Positions 58,183 through 64,000 of a stretch of DNA of 64,000 nucleotides are shown here, piece by piece. Origin of the DNA: Elymus sibiricus (Eukaryota; Streptophyta; Magnoliopsida; Poales; Poaceae); contig CM077676.1 in assembly GCA_039707655.1 (NCBI GenBank), positions 379,568,114 to 379,632,113 on the forward strand, written 5' to 3'. The translations under genes were made by a program, and so were the position numbers. The notes below the pieces were generated by a model that was not told the DNA's origin, made no database searches, and saw only the letters and a list, made by a program, of their open reading frames with translations. Numbering within the stretch: position 1 is the stretch's first letter; each line of letters opens with the position of its first letter.

Positions 58183-59760
58183 TGAAAGCACATTTGCTCC
58201 CTTGGTGGTTTTGGTAATTCATAACAACATATATCTCATTGAACAAATATCCATTCAAGTGAAAGTTTTCAGAAAGTTCAATGATTGGCATGGCATGGAC
58301 TAGAGATGTGGACCCCTCAAAATGCTAAGGACATGGATTGGCAAAACCTCAAGACTCTACATTTTTTGTTAAGTGATCCAAGATCACATTGAGTCCATAG
58401 GAGAGCCAATACTATTAAAAGGGGATGAGGTGTTGCTTAATGGTCTTTTTGCTCAAGTGCTTAGTGACAGTGCTCCAAAACCCTCAACCACTTTCTCCAT
58501 CCAAATATGTCCAAAACCTACATTCCAACTCGGCCCCACCGAAAATTCCTATCCGGAGCCACCGAGTTCATCTGGACTTAGCCACTGCCAAAACCCTAAC
58601 AAATCGGATCCACCGATATGGATATCGGTCCCACCGAGATGGCCTTGCCAACTCTCTGTAATCGGTTGCAATTACTTCGGTCTCACCGAGTTTTGCAAAT
58701 CGGTCTCACTGAAATGGCTTGCCAACTCTCTGTTGCCATATTGCTTCACTTCGGTCCCACCGAGTTGATGCAATCGGTGCCACCGAGACGAGGTTTGCCC
58801 TAACCATTGCACATCAGTCCATCCGAGTGGTTCCAGTCGGTCCCACCGAGATTCCTAACGTTCATATCTTTTACACAGTTCGGTGCTACCGAGATTGATG
58901 ATCGGTGCCACCGAGTTGGGTCAAAAGTGTGTAATGGTTGGATTTCGTGTAGAGGCTATATATACCCCTCCACCACTTCTTACTCAGTAAGGAGAGCCCT
59001 CAGAACGTGCCTACACTTCTACCATACATTTTCTGAGAGAGAACCACCTACTCATGTGTTGAGATCAAGACATTCCATTCCAACCATTTGAACCTTGATT
59101 TCTAGCCTTTCCCAAGTTGCTTTCCACTCAAATCCTTCTTCCACCATAGCTAAATCTGTGAGGAGTTGTTTGAGTGTTGGGGAGACTATCATTTGAAGCA
59201 CAAGAGCAAGGAGTTCATCAACAACACACCGTCTATTACCTTTTGGAGAGTGGTGTCTCCTAGATTGGTTAGGTGTCACTTGGGAGCCTCCGACATGATG
59301 TGGAGTTGAACCAAGGAGTTTGTAAGGGCAAGGAGATCGCCTACTTCGTGAAGATCTACCCCGAGTGAGGCTAGTCCTTCGTGGACGTAAGCCATGGTGG
59401 AATAGGCAAGGTTGCTTCTTCGTGGACCCTTTGTGGGTGCAGCCCTCCCTGGACTCGCGCAGCCGTTACCCTCTGTGGGTTGAAGCCTCCATCAACGTGG
59501 ACGTACGATAGCACCACCTATCGGAACCACGCCAAAAATCACCGTGTCTTCATTGCGTTTGAAATCTCCGATCCCTTCCTTTACTTACATGTGCAATTGT
59601 TTACTTTCTGCTGCTACACTCTTAGAATTGCATATGTAGGGTGATGCTTGACTTGTATACTTGCTAAAATCTGCCTACAACTAAAATTGGGAAAAGGTTA
59701 GGTTTTTATTTGGTCAAGTAGTCTAATCACCCCCCCTCTAGACATACTTTCGATCCTACA
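58183..59760 (+). repeat. 3' LTR of the gag-only element
   Basis: 1578 bp partner of 49899-51474, with the same quasi-palindrome array (about 58530-58920) and TATA box (58957-58964). Ends TTTCGATCCTACA at 59760. Confidence 0.95.
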
Positions 59761-59765
59761 AGTTT

Positions 59766-59833
59766 GTTCCATTTGGTTTATCCTTTTCCAAGATTGATTT
59801 CAATGCGAAGTTGGGTTGAGCAGGTGGTGCCAT
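59766..59833 (-). pseudogene. Copia A gag N-terminus
   Basis: On the minus strand ATG 59833 opens MAPPAQPNFALKSIL; the next codons run to the TSD of the gag-only element and continue at 49898 with the tryptophan-containing STWYRNLRI segment. This proves that the insertion split a single gag frame. 59834-59885 is leader sequence. Confidence 0.88.
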
Positions 59834-60175
59834 TGATCTACAACAGAAAAATATGCAATCACTAAGCAATGTGTTTATGTAGAGTCACTACTAGGGAAAA
59901 CCCTATCAGTAGCGCGGGGATTTTCCCTATCAGTAGCACGGGGTCCCGCGCTACTGATAGGGCGCTACAACTAACTTTTAGTAGTAGCACAAGTTTGACC
60001 CACGCTACTACTAACTCTAGTACCAATAGCGCTGGTGTGGAACCTGCGCTGCTGATAAGTAGTAGTAGCGTGCTCTCTGCCCCACGCTACTGCTATTCGT
60101 CTGTAATTTTTTTTACTGTATTTATATACGGTTATACAAATTTTGATACAGTAGCAATTAAGAGATTGTTATATC

Positions 60176-60380
60176 ATTATGATCATGATGAGTTATTATA
60201 TCATTGGGTGGAAGAAACATGGATTAGATTCAAGTGGATGGATCCAAAGTGACCAAAAGTTGAATTAGTCGGACGACTAATCGAAGACTAATCCAACTTT
60301 TGGTCACTTTAGATCCATCCACTTGAATCTAATCCGCGTTTCTTCCACCCAATGATATAATAACTCGTCATGATCATAAT
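60176..60380. repeat. Long inverted repeat, 95-bp arms, 15-bp loop
   Basis: Arms 60176-60270 and 60286-60380 have equal length. By eye they differ at five positions, all transitions, and have no indel. The loop is 60271-60285. Transcribed, it would give a nearly perfect hairpin. Confidence 0.93.
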
Positions 60381-60390
60381 AACAACTCAG

Positions 60391-60540
60391 CATCATCATC
60401 GTCAGTCATATAAGAACTCATGCATCATCATCATCATAATAACAACTCATCATCATCATCATAATAACAACTCATCATCATCATCATAATAACAACTCAT
60501 CATCATCATCATAATAACAACTCCTCATCATCATTATAGT
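60391..60540. repeat. 25-bp minisatellite rich in CAT
   Basis: The phrase 'aacaactcatcatcatcatc' recurs at 60441, 60466 and 60491, with a variant at 60516: exact 25-bp spacing. Flanking partial units on both sides. Confidence 0.9.
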
Positions 60541-60606
60541 CATAACCAGCACTAGCTAATTGTTCTTAGCACATGATGAGTACTAGCTAGCTAGGACCTA
60601 CTCCTC

Positions 60607-60933
60607 TCAGCTAGGTAAAATAGCATAAAACAGGCGAGCCCCTCCATCTCCATTATGGAGAATAGAGATCCACCTGTCTCCAACTCGTGGGTAGCGCACC
60701 GTGTTGTCTCCAAGTACTACCCTGCGCTTGTGCATTACTTTTCTCAATCCTGTGATTGTGATGTCTTCATCTCGTCGAGAAATCGAGTATGAACAGCGCC
60801 AAACCCTAGTCGGATTTGGATATAAGGTAAAAACATCCAAGTCACCTTTGATATACATCAATTGAGGCATGTCGCACATACCCCGGTCGTCGGAGCAGTA
60901 CTCGCACTCAGGGATCCTATCGTCGTCAGACAT
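60607..60933 (-). CDS. Hypothetical protein, 108 residues, inside the CACTA region
   Basis: Open minus frame from ATG 60933 to stop at 60607. It begins MSDDDRIPECEYCSDDRGMC, contains a cysteine cluster (CEYC..., C at residues 10, 13 and 20), WRCSYSISRRDEDITI, and a basic stretch KVMHKRRVVLGD. Amino-acid composition is protein-like, unlike the low-complexity frames nearby. I suspect an accessory or captured reading frame carried by CACTA elements in Triticeae, but have no certain family. Whether it is transcribed cannot be judged. Confidence 0.4.
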   Translation of the reverse strand: MSDDDRIPECEYCSDDRGMCDMPQLMYIKGDLDVFTLYPNPTRVWRCSYSISRRDEDITITGLRKVMHKRRVVLGDNTVRYPRVGDRWISILHNGDGGARLFYAILPS

Positions 60934-61052
60934 TTCCTATGTTCATAATTCAAAGATTAAAAATCGATCGACGGCAATTACCAGGAAACTCAACACACAG
61001 ATCACTATTCAGCACGGGTTGACTTTCGGTCCGTCGAGTCTTCCTTGCTAAA

Positions 61053-61372
61053 CTCTCATCTCACGTGGTGTATATGGTGGGCACTCCCTCTCTGATATTG
61101 CGACCGTCGGTGATGGTCGCTCCTCCCTTCGTTCCCGAGTGCATTACACCAAAATGTCTAGCACATGAGAACGAAGGAGAAGCGACACCCACGACAACAG
61201 TCTGGATTCTTCCTCTCATCTCACGTGGTGTATATGGTGGACACTCCCTCACTGATATTTCGACCATCGGTGATGGTCGCTCTTCTCTTCCTTCTCGTGC
61301 ATTACCAAAAGGTCTATCACGAGAAAGAAGAGGAAAAGCGACCCCCACGACAACAGTCGGGATTCTTCTCTC
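61053..61372. repeat. 160-bp tandem direct repeat
   Basis: 'ctctcatctcacgtggtgta' starts copies at 61053 and 61213. Both continue through 'ggtgatggtcgctc' and 'cacgacaacagtc'. A third start ('ctctcatatatggagcaa') begins near 61370. Inside each copy 'ggtcgctc' and 'gaagcgac'/'aaaagcgac' form small inverted repeats. Confidence 0.9.
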
Positions 61373-61639
61373 TCATATATGGAGCAACGAGCCCCAACAG
61401 ACTGAAAGTCAACCCATTACATATATGGAGCAATGGCATAAAAATGGCCTATCTTCTGCCGGAATGTCGATTAATTCCCGCTGCGGCAAATCAGGGGCAC
61501 TCGATATTTCCTACTTTCTAGCACAAGTCATGCCAAAATTCACAAAAAATTTCAGCATGACCTTTGGTAAAATAGGACATATCGAGCACCTGAAATTTGC
61601 CGGAATGGAAATGAATCAACATTCCGGCAAAACATAGGC

Positions 61640-62380
61640 TACTCAAAGGTGTTCCGTGCAAAAAGCATCCATGCATCCATTTTGTCGGCTATTTTCCAAA
61701 TGAAACAAAAGTGCAACAATCAATAATGCATCCATGCATCCATCCATCTAACCAGCCATCTAGCAGACATACATCCATCTACATATATATTAAAAAAACT
61801 AAACCTAAAACTAAAAGAGAAGAGAGGGAGGTGCTCATGGTGGGCGGGACGGGGCCGAGCGGGAGAGGGAGACGCGACACGAGAATTCCTACATAATCCA
61901 CCGAGTGAAAATTTTAGATCATCAATATAATTGGCAACAACATTTTTATATTCTATTCTATTACTAGTTTTTATATTTTTCATTCTTGTATACACCATTC
62001 ATAAAAATTGTATGAGCAAGACCATTCACTATTAACATTCTTATATACAACATTTTTATATTTTATTTGATACATAAAATACTTAAAGGTTAAAGGTATT
62101 TGGTTCAAAAGACCTACATCGAATGAATAACAATTTTCTATTGTATTCAAAAGACCTACATTTACTGAAAATTTTCTAATTTTCTATTCTATTCTACATT
62201 TACTAATTTTCTATTCTATTCAAAAGAAGAAAATTTACTGAAAATTTTCTATTCTATTCAAAAGACCTACATTTATTGAAAATTTTCTATTCTATTCAAA
62301 AGACCTACATTTACTAAAAATTTCTCATATAGCATTCCAATACATTTTATATACCTTTTTTTTATATTGAACAGATACAG
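61640..62380. repeat. AT-rich stretch with a minisatellite
   Basis: 62104-62327 repeats 'ttttctattctattcaaaag' followed by 'acctacatttactgaaaa' about five times with variations. 61700-61780 has short 'atccatccat' repeats. No gene. Confidence 0.75.
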
Positions 62381-62384
62381 AGAG

Positions 62385-62625
62385 GAGGTGGGAGGAGGGA
62401 CGAGTGAGGTGGAGGAGGGAGGAGGGCAGTGGGAGGAGAATGGAGGAGGAGGGAGGAGAATGGAGGAGGAGGGAGGAGGGCGGCCGGAGGAGGAGGGAGG
62501 AGGGAGGATGGCGGAGGGAGAAGGGAGGAGAGAGAGGAGGAGGAGGGAGGAGGGCGACCGGAGGAGGAGGGAGGAGGGAGGAGGGCGGCTGGAGAAGGAG
62601 GGGGGAGGAAGGGAGATACCTCAGG
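62385..62625 (+). repeat. GGA-rich purine tract
   Basis: Almost pure purine on the plus strand ('ggaggagggaggaggg' units with occasional T or C) over about 240 bp. The open frames on both strands (Gly/Arg/Glu-rich and Pro/Ser-rich) follow from the repeat and are not taken as genes. Confidence 0.9.
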
Positions 62626-62739
62626 GGCGACGATGGGCGACGGCTGCGGCGGGCGACGGCGGCGGCTGGCGGGCGACGGTGACGGCAGCGAGCAAGAGAG
62701 TGTGAGGGAGAGTGAGGGAGAGAGGACGCCGGTGGGTTC

Positions 62740-64000
62740 CGAAAGCAAGGTCAGTACGCGCGAGCATGAGACACAAGACGTACCCAGGTTCGTGGCCCTT
62801 CGGAGAGGTAACACCCCTAGTCCCGCCGAGTGGAATGGTATGCACAAGGGCTACAATGGTGCTCCTGGAGCTATTTGGGCGGAGGAGGAAGAAGGGGCTA
62901 GGCCGCCGTTCCGCCTCTCCTGTGAGTGTGTGGATGCGAGTGTTGCTACTGAGCTGACCCCCTGCATGGAGGCCTCCTGGGGGGTCTTATAGCCCAACCC
63001 CCAGGGTTACATAGGTAAAACTACACGCATGCGGGACCCGGATGTTGGTGTCTGGAGCCGGCTGTGGGGCCCGCCGGCTGCTCGGCACTGTGATCCGTCG
63101 CCTCATGCTTCACGGAGTGGTTGGCATCGTGGGGCTACAGCGGTGCGCTGGTGCTGACGTTGGTCACCCCGGTCAGCGGGGTTGGCGGCACTGTTGCCGC
63201 GCCTTCCCGAGGCGGGTTGCGCTGTAGCCACGCTCCCCCACCGTGGAGAGCCGTCTAGTCATTCAGAGCGATGGGACGGCCGCTGACCCGTCGTCGGCCG
63301 GCTAGCGGGCAGCCGAACCCGGCACGGGGCCGGGCCCAGCCGGCCATTGTTGGGAAGCCGGCCGGACGGCCAGCCGGTTTGGAGGGGCGCGAGCTGCCCC
63401 GAAGTTTTAAAAAGGGGCTCTGGGCTTGATTGCCTACCCGGGGGTCATCCCCCCGACAGTAGTCCCCGAAGCTGTAAAGGCTCGCCGGCTCCAAGCGGGG
63501 GAGGCTTTGCAGCTTATCCCCTCCCGAAGGAGAGCGGTTTGTTGGTGAAGAAGTGCCGGCTCGATGCCGCGAACGCCGGATGACGGGAGCTGGATCGGTT
63601 TACCCAGCCGCAACAGAGTTCAAACGGTCCGGCCAGCCAGACCAGCCGGTATGGGGGATCGCGCCAGCCACCTAACGAAGCCCCGCCACGTGCAGCCCAG
63701 CGGCGGATGAGGCCTGCCAGGCCATGCGCAGGACGGGACGTTGCGGTGGGCTGGGTCCTACCAGGCCGCGGCCTTGGCACGCGCGCGGGATTTACTGTGG
63801 CCACACGCGCCTGTTGGAGTTCTCGGGGCAGTTATTGCACGTCATAACGCGCCCGCGTGTTGCGGGGGAGTGGGGATCGTGGGCGCAGACGATCCCACTC
63901 CCCCACGTTTCGCAGTGGCCTTTAAATGAGAAGGGAGGGGGAGAGGTCGAGGCATTCGTTCCCTCGCCCCGCCCGTTGCTTCGTCTCCAACTCCTCTGCC
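62740..64000. mobile_element. GC-rich LTR-like sequence (probable Gypsy), partial
   Basis: The block 'gagacacaagacgtacccag', then 'gttcgtggcccttcg' and 'ggtaacacccctagtcc', and the later 'ccccgacagtagtccccgaa' are the style of Triticeae Gypsy LTRs. 63300-63700 is rich in CCGGC/GCCGG. A TATA-like 'ctttaaatgag' at 63921-63931 is followed by a C-rich start. No terminus or partner LTR is in the window; start coordinate and orientation are approximate. Confidence 0.4.

Larger units (their letters stand above)
49899..59760 (+). mobile_element. Gag-only LTR retrotransposon (TR-GAG-like)
   Basis: 9.86 kb with LTRs 49899-51474 and 58183-59760 and perfect TSD AGTTT (49894-49898 and 59761-59765). A primer-binding site for initiator-Met tRNA and a polypurine tract give plus orientation. 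The interior holds a gag ORF (51559-53751) and a second ORF (55501-57643) but no protease, integrase, reverse transcriptase or RNase H, so mobility would need a helper. The gag type (YFDGTNFASWKHKMKMH, CCHC knuckle) and repeated GGGGGAG tracts recall the SIRE/Maximus branch of Copia; this lineage call is inference. It disrupts the gag gene of Copia A. Confidence 0.9.
35818..59885 (-). mobile_element. Copia-type LTR retrotransposon A, host of two later insertions
   Basis: Left LTR in two pieces (35818-36843 and 45648-46041), interior 46042-49898, and gag N-terminus 59766-59833 with leader up to 59885. Inserted into it are Copia B (36844-45647) and the gag-only element (49899-59760). The leader is cut at 59886 by a CACTA end, so the primer-binding site and second LTR are not in the window. 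The base quintet before the LTR is AGAAC (35813-35817); its partner cannot be checked. Same broad lineage as Copia B and C. Confidence 0.85.
59886..62739 (+). mobile_element. CACTA transposon end and interior
   Basis: Starts CACTACTAGGGAAAACCCTA, a typical CACTA (EnSpm) terminus, preceded by AGT as possible 3-bp TSD. 59905-60095 contains the expected subterminal repeats (GCGCTACTG, 'agtagtagcg' and inverse forms). No matching inverted end (CCCTAGTAGTG) is seen further right, so the element is truncated or continues past the window. The right limit given here is only the point where LTR-like sequence begins. It cuts the leader of Copia A. Confidence 0.6.

Noticed and set aside
60391..60540. 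Regularly spaced repeats considered as a CRISPR array
   Set aside because: The 25-bp units abut each other without unique spacers, and the genome is a plant's; it is a minisatellite.
62362..62847. Pro/Ser-rich minus frame resembling an extensin
   Set aside because: Direct translation of the GGA repeat; no signal peptide or SPPPP periodicity independent of the repeat.

Overview
This is a nuclear DNA window from a large, repeat-rich grass genome, most likely a Triticeae species (wheat, Aegilops, rye or barley group). The evidence is the long Copia LTRs of Angela/BARE/WIS style, Stowaway MITEs, a CACTA end, L1-type LINEs with short A tails and a PIF/Harbinger transposase. I see no bacterial, organellar, rRNA or tRNA gene.

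Layout. 1-10.9 kb: an AT-rich degenerate repeat is split by a short non-LTR retroelement (16-bp target-site duplication, TSD), which is itself split by an old Copia element (1075-10525, TSD GGGGC). 10.8-13.5 kb: anonymous intergenic DNA. 13.5-18.2 kb: a nearly full-length but broken LINE on the minus strand. 18.2-23.6 kb: the only host-type gene, a subgroup Ib (ORG2/IRO2-like) bHLH transcription factor with three exons. Its conserved reading frame is broken by two single-base deletions, and its 3.8-kb second intron holds a minisatellite and an unusual Stowaway MITE. 23.6-33.2 kb: AT-rich repeats with two 5'-truncated LINE tails, each flanked by TSDs, and a 116-bp tandem duplication.

33.2-59.9 kb is a nested stack. 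A Harbinger transposase gene (minus) was hit by a LINE (34056-35703) and by a Copia element, here called A (35818 onward). Copia A then received a second Copia, B (36844-45647, TSD CATAG), inside its LTR, and a gag-only LTR element (49899-59760, TSD AGTTT) inside its gag gene. A CACTA transposon end begins at 59886, just upstream of the Copia A gag start. 59.9-62.7 kb looks like the inside of that CACTA element: subterminal repeats, a 95-bp-arm hairpin, several tandem repeats and a 108-codon reading frame. 62.7-64 kb is GC-rich sequence resembling a Gypsy-type LTR that runs off the window.

No element seen here looks autonomous: every polyprotein carries stops, frameshifts or a changed catalytic residue. 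The least routine observations are the two-lesion bHLH gene, the Stowaway with a repeated arm, the gag-only element (dense quasi-palindromic CGGT..ACCG motifs and a promoter/intron-like unit ahead of its second ORF) and the long hairpin inside the CACTA. All family assignments come from reading motifs by eye; no database search was run.
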